Of a DNA stretch of 64,000 nt, positions 18,381 through 25,790 are shown in pieces. Location of the stretch: positions 1,886,001-1,950,000 of the forward strand of contig NZ_CP059576.1 in assembly GCF_014109825.1 (NCBI RefSeq), read 5' to 3'. Each line of letters starts with the position of its first letter. Positions within the stretch are counted from its first letter, which is position 1. The position numbers and the translations under genes were made by a program. The DNA is from Legionella sp. PC997. GTDB taxonomy: Bacteria > Pseudomonadota > Gammaproteobacteria > Legionellales > Legionellaceae. The notes beneath the pieces are model-generated. The model saw only the letters and a list, made by a program, of their open reading frames with translations, was not told where the DNA came from and did not search any database.

Positions 18381-19670
18381 TTAATGAACCACTTGATGAT
18401 GTTCATCTTTTACCCATCGCATCAAAAAAGCTCCAATAATTTGGAATAAAGGTAAAATAGCTAAAGCAATATGATAACTAAATATTGAAAAATCATGAGA
18501 TGTCCCGGCGGTGCTAAATGTATCAAGCAATTTTCCTATCGCTGGCTCGGTAACAGCATCTAAAAACGCATCACTGGCATTGATTAGCGAGCTTACCGTG
18601 CCTGCCAGATATAAAGGGTTGGACTCTTTTCCGATAACAAATACTATGGGAAATGCTCCTAAACTAAAGCCGAAAAGAAAGAGTAATACACTTAGTAGCC
18701 AAATTGGCATAGGGTGGGCGTAGATAATTAAACTAATGGATAATGCAGAAACTAAAGTGCTGTAAAAAACAAATGCGCAGCGATTTTGTATGCGATTAAT
18801 AAATAAAGCAAATAAAGGACATGCAATTGCTAATCCTACAAATACTAATGAAATGAGGGAAGGGGCAACCAACTTATCTAAATGATAGGCTTTTTGTAAA
18901 AAGGGATTTCCCCATAAACCACAAAAAATAACAATGGGAGAAAATGCTAAACCACTATATCCGGTTAATAACCAGTTTTGTTTGTTTTTTATAATTAATA
19001 AAATGTCTTTCCATAGATGCGGGTTCTTAGCAGCATGTTGAGTTTCTATGGAACCAATGGAAAAGGATGGTTTATCTTTGACAATAAGTAAGAACAAGAA
19101 AGCTAAAACTATTCCCATCCAGGCTACATTAGCTAAACTGGCTCTCCATCCTATCTGACTGACCAGCCATGCCAGTGGCATTTGCCCGAAAATTGCTCCG
19201 ATCATGGCGGCAGTAACGAGAAGTGAGGTTAACAAAGCATAATATTTTTTGGGAAACCACACCGCTGCTAATTTAAAATAAGCGATGGAAGCAAAAGATA
19301 CGCCCACGCCTGTTAAAGAACGACCTAGAATGGCGGTATTTAATTCCTGGGCCTGAGAAAAAATATAGATTCCAAAAGCACAGCAAAAAATGGCTCCTGT
19401 AGTAACCCAGCGCGTGCCATAGTGATCGAGGATAATTCCTACAAATAGAGGTACGATAAGGTAAGTCCAGAAATACACCCCTGACAAGACTCCGAGACCT
19501 AATCCTTGAAGATGAAAGGTATCCATTAATTGTTGGGGCATTACACTTGGAAAATTCTGAAGAATATATTTATAAAATAAAAATGCTGCACATAAACTAA
19601 TGATAAAAATAGCGCGAGAGGTAATTATTTTTTGTTTTTGCGATGCTTGTGAATCGAGTGCGGTTTCCAA
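18381..19670 (-). CDS. MFS transporter of the Pht (phagosomal nutrient transporter) type
   Basis: 429 residues with 12 predicted helices. The N-terminal pattern LFYKYILQNFPSVMPQQLM followed by LGVLSGVYFWTYLIVPLFVGIILDHYGTR is the arrangement of Legionella Pht-family transporters, which take up amino acids or nucleosides in the vacuole (PhtA threonine; PhtJ has been linked to valine; from memory). The start is TTG, with a perfect GAGGAG (19682-19677) 6 nt upstream. The 5' region carries a valine-rich leader and pairing elements, including a segment complementary to this ribosome site, so uptake of a branched-chain amino acid, perhaps valine, is an attractive guess. Substrate is inference only. 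Confidence 0.83.
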   Translation of the reverse strand: METALDSQASQKQKIITSRAIFIISLCAAFLFYKYILQNFPSVMPQQLMDTFHLQGLGLGVLSGVYFWTYLIVPLFVGIILDHYGTRWVTTGAIFCCAFGIYIFSQAQELNTAILGRSLTGVGVSFASIAYFKLAAVWFPKKYYALLTSLLVTAAMIGAIFGQMPLAWLVSQIGWRASLANVAWMGIVLAFLFLLIVKDKPSFSIGSIETQHAAKNPHLWKDILLIIKNKQNWLLTGYSGLAFSPIVIFCGLWGNPFLQKAYHLDKLVAPSLISLVFVGLAIACPLFALFINRIQNRCAFVFYSTLVSALSISLIIYAHPMPIWLLSVLLFLFGFSLGAFPIVFVIGKESNPLYLAGTVSSLINASDAFLDAVTEPAIGKLLDTFSTAGTSHDFSIFSYHIALAILPLFQIIGAFLMRWVKDEHHQVVH

Positions 19671-19675
19671 GGTAA

Positions 19676-19682
19676 TCTCCTC
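19676..19682 (-). promoter_or_regulatory. Shine-Dalgarno of the MFS gene, complementary to the leader's end
   Basis: On the minus strand GAGGAGA (19682-19676) is the ribosome site for the TTG at 19670. It is exactly complementary to TCTCCTC (minus strand, 19768-19762), which lies in the last codons of the valine-rich leader. Pairing would hide the site. Confidence 0.5.
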
Positions 19683-19706
19683 AAAATAGTTAAAGTCGTA
19701 TCGGCT

Positions 19707-19760
19707 GATTATTTTGGCCTTTCCCTAGAGAGGCCGAATAATCAAAACGCAACTCTAGGG
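19707..19760 (-). promoter_or_regulatory. Hairpin and pseudoknot-capable region between leader and MFS gene
   Basis: Read on the minus strand. A hairpin pairs 19743-19737 (GATTATT) with 19713-19707 (AATAATC) and 19735-19731 (GGCCT) with 19720-19716 (AGGCC), 12 bp with a small internal loop. Its 10-nt apical loop holds CTCTAGGG (19730-19723), the perfect complement of CCCTAGAG (19760-19753), which contains the leader's stop codon. The two pairings can form a pseudoknot or compete. No U-run follows, so this is not a standard intrinsic terminator. Confidence 0.5.
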
Positions 19761-19868
19761 CGAGGAGAGGAAGACCACGACCACCACCACAGAAACGACA
19801 GAAACAATAGCACACACCAACCAAGTAGAGTTGTTTAAAGAAGATTGATGTTGTATGGCATTGTTCAT
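19755..19868 (-). CDS. Valine-rich leader peptide (37 codons) upstream of the MFS transporter
   Basis: ATG at 19868-19866, stop TAG at 19757-19755. The peptide has 10 Val in 37 residues, with six consecutive Val codons at positions 27-32 preceded by V22, V24 and V25, then FLSSP. Composition and length resemble the leader peptides of branched-chain amino acid operons (for example IvbL). The ribosome site is weak. The gene ends 84 nt before the MFS start, and its final codons include the anti-Shine-Dalgarno segment. A small single-helix membrane protein is the alternative, since residues 16-34 are hydrophobic. Confidence 0.55.
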   Translation of the reverse strand: MNNAIQHQSSLNNSTWLVCAIVSVVSVVVVVVFLSSP

Positions 19869-19896
19869 ATATGTTACAGAGTGTGAAATAAATCGT

Positions 19897-19985
19897 TAAT
19901 CATTTGATAGTAACAATTCCGATTAGATCTTGTCAAATAGATTATCAAATAATTGAGTAATTTAGCTGAATAATCATTTGATAGT
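19897..19985. repeat. Repeated TAATCATTTGATAGT motif upstream of the leader
   Basis: The 15-mer occurs exactly at 19897-19911 and 19971-19985, 74 bp apart (about seven helical turns). An imperfect inverted copy (TTATCAAATAATT) lies near 19942-19954. The promoter-proximal copy sits about 30-45 bp upstream of the leader ATG, so these could be operator sites for an unknown regulator. Apart from these and the 19988-20016 hairpin, the stretch between the leader and the next gene holds nothing I can name. Confidence 0.4.
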
Positions 19986-19987
19986 TG

Positions 19988-20016
19988 GTGATCTGAGCAA
20001 GTACATCTCAGATCAC
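19988..20016 (-). terminator. Hairpin downstream of the coiled-coil gene
   Basis: GTGATCTGAG (19988-19997) and CTCAGATCAC (20007-20016) form a perfect 10-bp stem with a 9-nt loop, about 50 nt past the stop of the 20065-21744 gene. There is no U-run, so it may be a Rho-assisted stop or an RNA end stabiliser. Confidence 0.5.
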
Positions 20017-20064
20017 TAAGAATACTGATTTATGAATGGTTTGTTTTAAGTATAACAAAGCCAT

Positions 20065-21744
20065 TTATTTTTTCTGATGTTTTGAACTCGAATCTAATTC
20101 GGGTACAGGAAGATCGGGTATGAGTTTTTTTACTCTATAAAGCCACCCAAGTCTTGTCTCGGGACTCATAATTTCTCCTGGCTTTACTTCGCCGATTAAT
20201 TCATTTAATTCGTATTTGCGTTCTGGTTTAATTACCGCCTCAAGTACATTTTTTGCTTTAAGTATGTCTTCAGGACGAGGAGCAGGAGCATGGGTTGGGA
20301 CCAAACACTTCAACATGCGCGAATAGCTACTTCTAGGCTGCGGTCTAGGGGCCGTAGGTTTTGGTGACATAGCAAAGGGGGTTTGTGCTTGAAGAAGTTG
20401 AACTTTATTTTCCTGAAAATTATCTATACGGTTCATCACTTTCTGTACTCGACTTTGACAAACTTGAGACCGGGTCCTAAGTGTTTCTGCCTGATTTTGC
20501 ATGCGGTTATTGTATAAATAGTTAACGGTACAAATATCTGATTTTAATTTGTCATATTTTAATTTGGCCTTTAACAAGTCTTTTTCACTTGCATGATCGG
20601 GATCCATCTTTTCTGAAAAGACAACATATGAATCTCCATGTCGGCGATAACGAGCTCTTTGATTTGGATCAATAATAAATTGTGCTTGGCTGAAATCATT
20701 AACAGGCTCTAACTGGGAGTTTAGAAGAATTTTCTCTTTTCTTAAAAATTGCAACGCTTGTATCAATCCCCGTTCTTGTAACCTCAGACCTTCACGATAC
20801 GTAGGCAATTGTAAATCTTCGCTTAACGATTCTTGTTCATTTAAACGGGTTCTTATTTGAGCGATTAACTGTTGATAGACTTCTTCAGAAGTTTGAGGAG
20901 GATGTTGGAGTTGAGATTGATAAAAAGCAAGCTGTTCTTCCAACAATCGCGCTCTTCTCTCTAGGCGCTGCCTATTTGTTTCTTGTATTCTATCAATATT
21001 ATTGGGAACCTGTGCTGTTTGCTGTGCTCTAAGGGTCGCTAGCTGGGTTGATAGAGCTGTTATTTGTTGGTTTGCATGCGAAACATATTGAGTTATTGGT
21101 TGATTGTTTAATAAAGGTATTTGAAGAAACTCATTGAGCTGTTCCAGATGATCGGCCATGTCTGCATGATATTCTTCCATTGCTAATACTTCTTCTTCAA
21201 GCTCTTGTAACTCTTCTTCCAATTGAGTCAAATCACTCTCTAATTTAGTTAATTCTTCATCAAGTTTTATAATCTTACTGGCTCGAATACTTGCATCCAT
21301 GAGATGCATTGCAATTGAAGAGTGCTTTTTCTCCTCAGATTTAAACTCATTAAGCCTTTCATCAATTTGATGCTGCGTCATTTCATTAACGTGCTCAGTA
21401 TGCGCTTTATTTTTGGCAATTAAGGTCATAAGAAGAAAAAGCAAACGTTGCTGTCGGAGCAGTTCCTCTTCACTACTTTTTCTAATCAATAGAGTTTGTT
21501 CCTCTTCCTTCATTAGTTCTTGTGCTATCATATTTATCGTTTCATTTCCGCCAGCAGTTTTGAGAAATTCAACTACCTGGGTAGCTTCTCTTAGTCCAAA
21601 CCGTGCAAGGAATTGAGTCGATAAATGGGAATCTGTTTCGGTTGTATTGGGGGTATTGTCTCTTTCTATAGTTGCAAACCATTGCTCAAGCTGATGTGAA
21701 TTCAACATCCTTGGCATTGGTTGACTGGGTAATGTATAAGGCAC
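20065..21744 (-). CDS. Large coiled-coil protein, effector candidate
   Basis: 559 residues from a GTG at 21744, which has AGGAG (21756-21752) 7 nt upstream. A promoter (TTTACT at 21806-21801, 17 nt, TATAAT at 21783-21778) lies downstream of an alternative TTG at 21837, so the longer reading would not be transcribed from it. The protein is rich in Glu, Gln and Leu, with long heptad-like coiled coils at about 150-215 and 255-350. A Pro-rich patch (MSPKPTAPRPQPR) follows, then a short globular C-terminus ending DSSSKHQKK. No signal peptide or membrane helix. Such lone coiled-coil proteins are common among Legionella Dot/Icm substrates, but no specific family is recognised. Confidence 0.7.
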   Translation of the reverse strand: MPYTLPSQPMPRMLNSHQLEQWFATIERDNTPNTTETDSHLSTQFLARFGLREATQVVEFLKTAGGNETINMIAQELMKEEEQTLLIRKSSEEELLRQQRLLFLLMTLIAKNKAHTEHVNEMTQHQIDERLNEFKSEEKKHSSIAMHLMDASIRASKIIKLDEELTKLESDLTQLEEELQELEEEVLAMEEYHADMADHLEQLNEFLQIPLLNNQPITQYVSHANQQITALSTQLATLRAQQTAQVPNNIDRIQETNRQRLERRARLLEEQLAFYQSQLQHPPQTSEEVYQQLIAQIRTRLNEQESLSEDLQLPTYREGLRLQERGLIQALQFLRKEKILLNSQLEPVNDFSQAQFIIDPNQRARYRRHGDSYVVFSEKMDPDHASEKDLLKAKLKYDKLKSDICTVNYLYNNRMQNQAETLRTRSQVCQSRVQKVMNRIDNFQENKVQLLQAQTPFAMSPKPTAPRPQPRSSYSRMLKCLVPTHAPAPRPEDILKAKNVLEAVIKPERKYELNELIGEVKPGEIMSPETRLGWLYRVKKLIPDLPVPELDSSSKHQKK

Positions 21745-21775
21745 AGAAGAACTCCTGTAGGAAAATATTCTGTTC

Positions 21776-21806
21776 AAATTATAATCTTCTTTCAATTGAA
21801 AGTAAA
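21776..21806 (-). promoter_or_regulatory. Sigma-70-like promoter with 14-bp palindrome
   Basis: Minus strand -35 TTTACT and -10 TATAAT are separated by 17 nt. The spacer holds the perfect palindrome CTTTCAATTGAAAG (21789-21802), a plausible operator. The expected transcript start is close to 21771, just ahead of the GTG start at 21744. Confidence 0.5.
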
Positions 21807-21869
21807 GGTAATGTGTATTAATAAACTGATAAATCAAGAGCTTAATACATTGGCTTATTACTTCGAGAT

Positions 21870-23186
21870 TTAGTTCTTAAGTACTTCTTTAGGTACTCTA
21901 TAATAAAGAATTCTTTTCCCAAAATAAGCGGATGAAGCGATAAGAAACAAACATATAAGGATAAATAAATCGTAATGCAACAATGAATCATATTTTAATG
22001 AGGAAGGAGGAGTAAAGCTGACCGCAATTGAAATAATAATGCCAATAAATCCGAGAATGGATGATAAAACAATGCACAAATAATATTGATCTTTTTCTTG
22101 CCAAGATAAGTGTATTGCACCAGCAAACATAAACCCATACATTAATAAGTACATTTGAGTAGCCAGAGTAATCATAAACCAATAGGAGGCATTAACACTG
22201 GGTAATAATAAAAAAAGTGTACTAATAAATGAGACACCACATGCTTGCATAACTAGTAATCTAGAGGAGGATTGTTTCGAAATAGGGAGCTCATCACTTG
22301 CAAACAGAAGGCCCTTAACTGGGGAAATAAGCCAATTATTGGCACACCCAATACAACCAATGACGATTAAAATATTAACTATCAAACTTAATTTCGCACA
22401 TTGGATTTGAGTGAAGAAAACTTGAAATAGCTGGGGAATGCCACTAATAAAATTCAATTGATTCGGTGAAAGTAGCATAGCTAAAGTCAAAGAGCCAAAG
22501 AGCATCGTAACAAAAATAATAATCACTGAAAGAGCAATCGCCTTAGGTAATGCGCCTGGTTTGCAATCTTGCGCATGAACCCCAGCAATTTCAATGCCAC
22601 AAAAAGAAAGTATTATTGCCGTTAGGGATCCCCATGAATCTTGATGTGAAGGTGTTATAAGGTTAAGCGATTGGGGATAAATAATCATCCCTATAAATCC
22701 TATAGCTAGGATTAAAATAAAGGGGATTAAAAGTCCCATTATAGAGCAAACAATAGTCAGGCGATTGGAAAAGTTGAGTCCTTTTATATTAATCCAAGTC
22801 AAACCCCAGATGAGAAGATTAATTATAATAAAAAGAAGCATTTTATTTTCAACAAGATCCGGATTGATGCAGTACAAAAACGCACCCGCTATAAAACTGA
22901 AAAAGGTGGGATAAATAAGGATGTTTTGCATCCATTGGAACCAAATAGCGAGAAACCCAGCTTTTTTTCCCAGACTATTTTTTACCCAGCCATAGATCCC
23001 TTCGTCAAATTTAGTGGAAAACCAGCCTGCAATGATGGCGCTGGGTAATAAAAAGAAAAATAATGCCAGGCCGAAATACCAAAAAATATCTGTGCCAACC
23101 AATGCAGCAGCAGGCAGGTTACGAATGCTGTCTACTGAACCCACGGTCATTAAAGTCAAACTAAAAATAGTAAGCTTTTTATTCAT
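21870..23186 (-). CDS. APC-type amino acid permease or antiporter, coupled to DDAH
   Basis: 438 residues with about 12 hydrophobic segments. Helix 1 carries LMTVGSVDSIRNLPAAALVG in place of the usual glycine-rich APC motif, which resembles the glutamate/GABA antiporter branch. The ATG overlaps the stop of the upstream DDAH gene by one base (TAATG), implying translational coupling. It probably imports the DDAH substrate or exchanges it for product such as citrulline (inference). No other neighbour is cotranscribed downstream. Confidence 0.8.
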   Translation of the reverse strand: MNKKLTIFSLTLMTVGSVDSIRNLPAAALVGTDIFWYFGLALFFFLLPSAIIAGWFSTKFDEGIYGWVKNSLGKKAGFLAIWFQWMQNILIYPTFFSFIAGAFLYCINPDLVENKMLLFIIINLLIWGLTWINIKGLNFSNRLTIVCSIMGLLIPFILILAIGFIGMIIYPQSLNLITPSHQDSWGSLTAIILSFCGIEIAGVHAQDCKPGALPKAIALSVIIIFVTMLFGSLTLAMLLSPNQLNFISGIPQLFQVFFTQIQCAKLSLIVNILIVIGCIGCANNWLISPVKGLLFASDELPISKQSSSRLLVMQACGVSFISTLFLLLPSVNASYWFMITLATQMYLLMYGFMFAGAIHLSWQEKDQYYLCIVLSSILGFIGIIISIAVSFTPPSSLKYDSLLHYDLFILICLFLIASSAYFGKRILYYRVPKEVLKN

Positions 23187-23953
23187 TAAAATCTTAGGGA
23201 TAAACAGCTCAAACCACCATCAATTTTACGAAATTCGCTTACATCTACGGTGATCACTTGGAAGCCAGAATTAAGAACCATTTCAACCGAATGTGGGAAA
23301 CCTTGAGGCATAATGATGGTATTATTAACATTAATGGAATTCGCGGCGTAAGCTTCACAATCATCAATAACCAATTGTTTGAATGATTGAAAAGCCGGAT
23401 GATTAATTAATTCTCCATTGACGAGTACACAGCCATCCCCCAGATATGAAACTCCAGTTTTCAGATGTAAAAATTTGTTCAATTCAATCACGGTACTTTT
23501 AAAACCATATTGTGTCAGTAAAGCCGTTAATTGTGCCGCCCCTTCTTTATTAGTTCGTTGCGAAAGCCCTATATAGAAATGATCTTCTACTTGCATCACA
23601 TCACCAGCTTCCAAGGTTCCAGGGGCAGCAATTTTATGGATGTTTGCTTTGTAAAAACTTTGAATACACGGTTCAATTAAATTTACCTCTTCCTCTCTTG
23701 ATAGGACCCCTGGACGAGTGAGGAGGGCAAATCTATCTGTAAGGAGTGCAGGGTCCTCAACAAAGCATGAATCAGGAAATGGGTCCAAGGCAGGTAAAAC
23801 AGTTACTTCGACACCACAGCGAGCCAAGGCATTGATGTAACTTTGATGTTGTTCGAGGGCTTTTCTATAATCCGGTTGACCTAACTCGATTGTGGATGTT
23901 AATCCATGAATTAAATTGGAAGACGGTGTTCGTACAATCGCTTGTTGAAACAT
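23186..23953 (-). CDS. Dimethylarginine dimethylaminohydrolase (DDAH)
   Basis: 255 residues from the ATG at 23953. An ATG three codons earlier (23962) follows AAGGG closely and is possible. The catalytic set matches Pseudomonas DDAH with a shift of one: E115 in LEAGDV, H163 in LHLKTG and C250 in GGLSCLS. The enzyme hydrolyses Nw-methylated arginines to citrulline and methylamines; related members act as arginine deiminases. Asymmetric dimethylarginine comes from eukaryotic protein turnover, so an intracellular bacterium could use it as a carbon and nitrogen source or alter host nitric oxide signalling (inference). It is coupled to a permease. Confidence 0.87.
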   Translation of the reverse strand: MFQQAIVRTPSSNLIHGLTSTIELGQPDYRKALEQHQSYINALARCGVEVTVLPALDPFPDSCFVEDPALLTDRFALLTRPGVLSREEEVNLIEPCIQSFYKANIHKIAAPGTLEAGDVMQVEDHFYIGLSQRTNKEGAAQLTALLTQYGFKSTVIELNKFLHLKTGVSYLGDGCVLVNGELINHPAFQSFKQLVIDDCEAYAANSINVNNTIIMPQGFPHSVEMVLNSGFQVITVDVSEFRKIDGGLSCLSLRF

Positions 23954-24061
23954 ATTAATCATAATCCCTTGGAAGAAGTAAATTGAAATCCCTGATGTTG
24001 ATAGTCCCAAATATTAAGAGCCAAAGCAAGGGAATAGAGTGCTTTATCCTCCGTATTGAGT

Positions 24062-25048
24062 TCAAATTTTAATTACCGCAGCACCTGTAAACCGCCCGTG
24101 ACGTAGATCCTCAAGTGCTTGATTAACTTCTCTTAATGGATAGGCATGAACTTCTGTTTTAACAGGAATTTTCGGTGCGAGCGATAAAAACTCCTCACCA
24201 TCCTTTCGGGTTAGATTTGCTACAGAACACAGAGTCCGCTCTCCCCAAAGAATATTATAAGGAAAACTAGGAATATCACTCATATGAATTCCAGCACAAA
24301 CTACTATCCCTCCTTTTTCTATATTACCAAGTGCACGCGGAACAAGTGTTCCTACAGGTGCAAAAATGATAGCAGCATCTAAAGGATGAGGCGCCTCTTG
24401 GTTTGAATCTCCTACCCATACCGCGCCTAGACTATATGCAAACTCCTGTGCCTGCTTATCACCAGGACTGGTAAAGACATAAACCGATCGTCCTTGTTGT
24501 TTCGCTACTTGGATAAGAATATGTGCTGCTGAGCCAAACCCATATAATCCTAAAGTTTTTGCATCATTTGTTTTTAATAAAGCCCTATAACCAATCAAAC
24601 CTGCACAAAAAAGCGGGGCTGCCTGATCATCAGAATAACCCTCCGGTATAGGAAAACAAAATCGCTGGTTCGCTACACAATATTCTGCAAAGCCACCATC
24701 AATTTGATAACCAGTAAATCGGGCGTGATCACAAAGATTTTCACGCCCAGATTTACAAAACAGACATTGTTCACAGCTCCCACCTAACCAAGGGACTCCA
24801 ATTCGTTGCCCAATAGTAAAAGGGCTATTCACTGAACCAATTTTTTCGATTGTGCCAACAATTTGATGACCCGGTATTAGAGGAAGTTTGGGGTGATTTA
24901 ATTCACCATCTACAACATGTAAATCGGTACGACAGATGCCACAGGTATGCACTTTAATGAGCACTTCATTTTCTTGAGGTTCAGGTTTTTTTATTTTTTT
25001 ATAGATTAACTTTTGGCCTGATTTTTCCATAATCATGGCATGCATCAT
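24062..25048 (-). CDS. Zinc-dependent alcohol dehydrogenase (MDR family)
   Basis: 328 residues. The catalytic-zinc Cys and His are in CGICRTDLH and IPGHQIVG, and the structural zinc has four Cys in CEQCLFCKSGRENLC. The NAD(P) Rossmann motif is GLYGFGSAAH. It interconverts alcohols and aldehydes. AAGGA with 7-nt spacing precedes the ATG at 25048. It diverges from hsp20, and the neighbouring acetate-forming genes suggest a fermentative or low-oxygen role (inference). Confidence 0.9.
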   Translation of the reverse strand: MMHAMIMEKSGQKLIYKKIKKPEPQENEVLIKVHTCGICRTDLHVVDGELNHPKLPLIPGHQIVGTIEKIGSVNSPFTIGQRIGVPWLGGSCEQCLFCKSGRENLCDHARFTGYQIDGGFAEYCVANQRFCFPIPEGYSDDQAAPLFCAGLIGYRALLKTNDAKTLGLYGFGSAAHILIQVAKQQGRSVYVFTSPGDKQAQEFAYSLGAVWVGDSNQEAPHPLDAAIIFAPVGTLVPRALGNIEKGGIVVCAGIHMSDIPSFPYNILWGERTLCSVANLTRKDGEEFLSLAPKIPVKTEVHAYPLREVNQALEDLRHGRFTGAAVIKI

Positions 25049-25118
25049 AATATGTTCCTTAACTTGAGTACGCGAAAATGCGAATGATATTTATTACTGT
25101 AGACCAATTAATACTATT

Positions 25119-25146
25119 TTGACTTGACAAAATACTTTTGTATATC
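25119..25146 (+). promoter_or_regulatory. Promoter of the hsp20 gene
   Basis: TTGACT (25119-25124), 16-nt spacer, TATATC (25141-25146), in the divergent interval before hsp20. A second TTGACA begins at 25124 but has no -10 at the right distance. The 5' UTR would be about 50 nt. No heat-shock sigma motif is obvious. Confidence 0.45.
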
Positions 25147-25203
25147 AAACTGTATTTAGTGTATTTCGTTAATGGAAAATTAATATAGGACGGAGTCGAT
25201 AAC

Positions 25204-25698
25204 ATGAATGCGCTATTAAAATGGAAAAAAGGAACACCTACTTCAATTGAACATCCTCATAATCCTTTTTTAAGTCTTCAACAGGAAGTGGATAAAGCAT
25301 TCCAGGATTTTTATGAAATGTTTTCACCAAATAGAAGCATGGAACAATTTGAGAATCTAAATCTTATGCCTTCCATGGATGTGGTTGAGGATAAAGATCA
25401 CTTTACCATCCAAATGGAAATGCCTGGCATGGATGAAAAAGATATCACTGTATCTTTAAGGGACAATTTGCTTACTATTACAGGTGAAAAATCAACTTCT
25501 AAAAAAAATGAAAAGAAAAAATATATTTCTCGAGAAATTAGTTATGGTAAATATGAGCGTTCACTCTCTTTACCCTCAACAATAGATATAAATAAAGCCA
25601 AAGCAACTTTTAAAAAAGGAATGCTCTGGATAGAGCTACCCAAGAAAGCAGAAGCTAAAGGGAAATCTCGAGACGTAAAAATAGAAACTGCAAAATAG
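25204..25698 (+). CDS. Hsp20/alpha-crystallin small heat-shock protein
   Basis: 164 residues. The alpha-crystallin domain spans about 55-145 and includes the VVEDKDHFTIQMEMPGMDEKDI strand region and the GEKS turn. The conserved A-x-F-x-x-G-x-L motif is ATFKKGMLWIELPK near the end. GGAG 8 nt before the ATG supports the start. An ATP-independent holdase for unfolding proteins. It heads a group with MaoC-Pta and AckA, a grouping seen in other bacteria under low oxygen or stationary phase. Confidence 0.93.
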   Translation: MNALLKWKKGTPTSIEHPHNPFLSLQQEVDKAFQDFYEMFSPNRSMEQFENLNLMPSMDVVEDKDHFTIQMEMPGMDEKDITVSLRDNLLTITGEKSTSKKNEKKKYISREISYGKYERSLSLPSTIDINKAKATFKKGMLWIELPKKAEAKGKSRDVKIETAK

Positions 25699-25706
25699 AA
25701 TAAAAT

Positions 25707-25724
25707 GCCCCATGATTATGGGGC
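25707..25724 (+). terminator. Hairpin after hsp20
   Basis: GCCCCAT (25707-25713) pairs perfectly with ATGGGGC (25718-25724) across a 4-nt loop just after the hsp20 stop. No U-run follows, so partial read-through into the MaoC-Pta gene is likely. Confidence 0.5.
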
Positions 25725-25790
25725 GTAATGCTCATGTGACAAAATGACCACGTTCCAAGTGGATTATGAATTCTTATAATAGGCATATAG

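Noticed and set aside
19707-19743. Rho-independent terminator in the MFS leader
   Set aside because: The hairpin is strong but no run of U follows on the minus strand.
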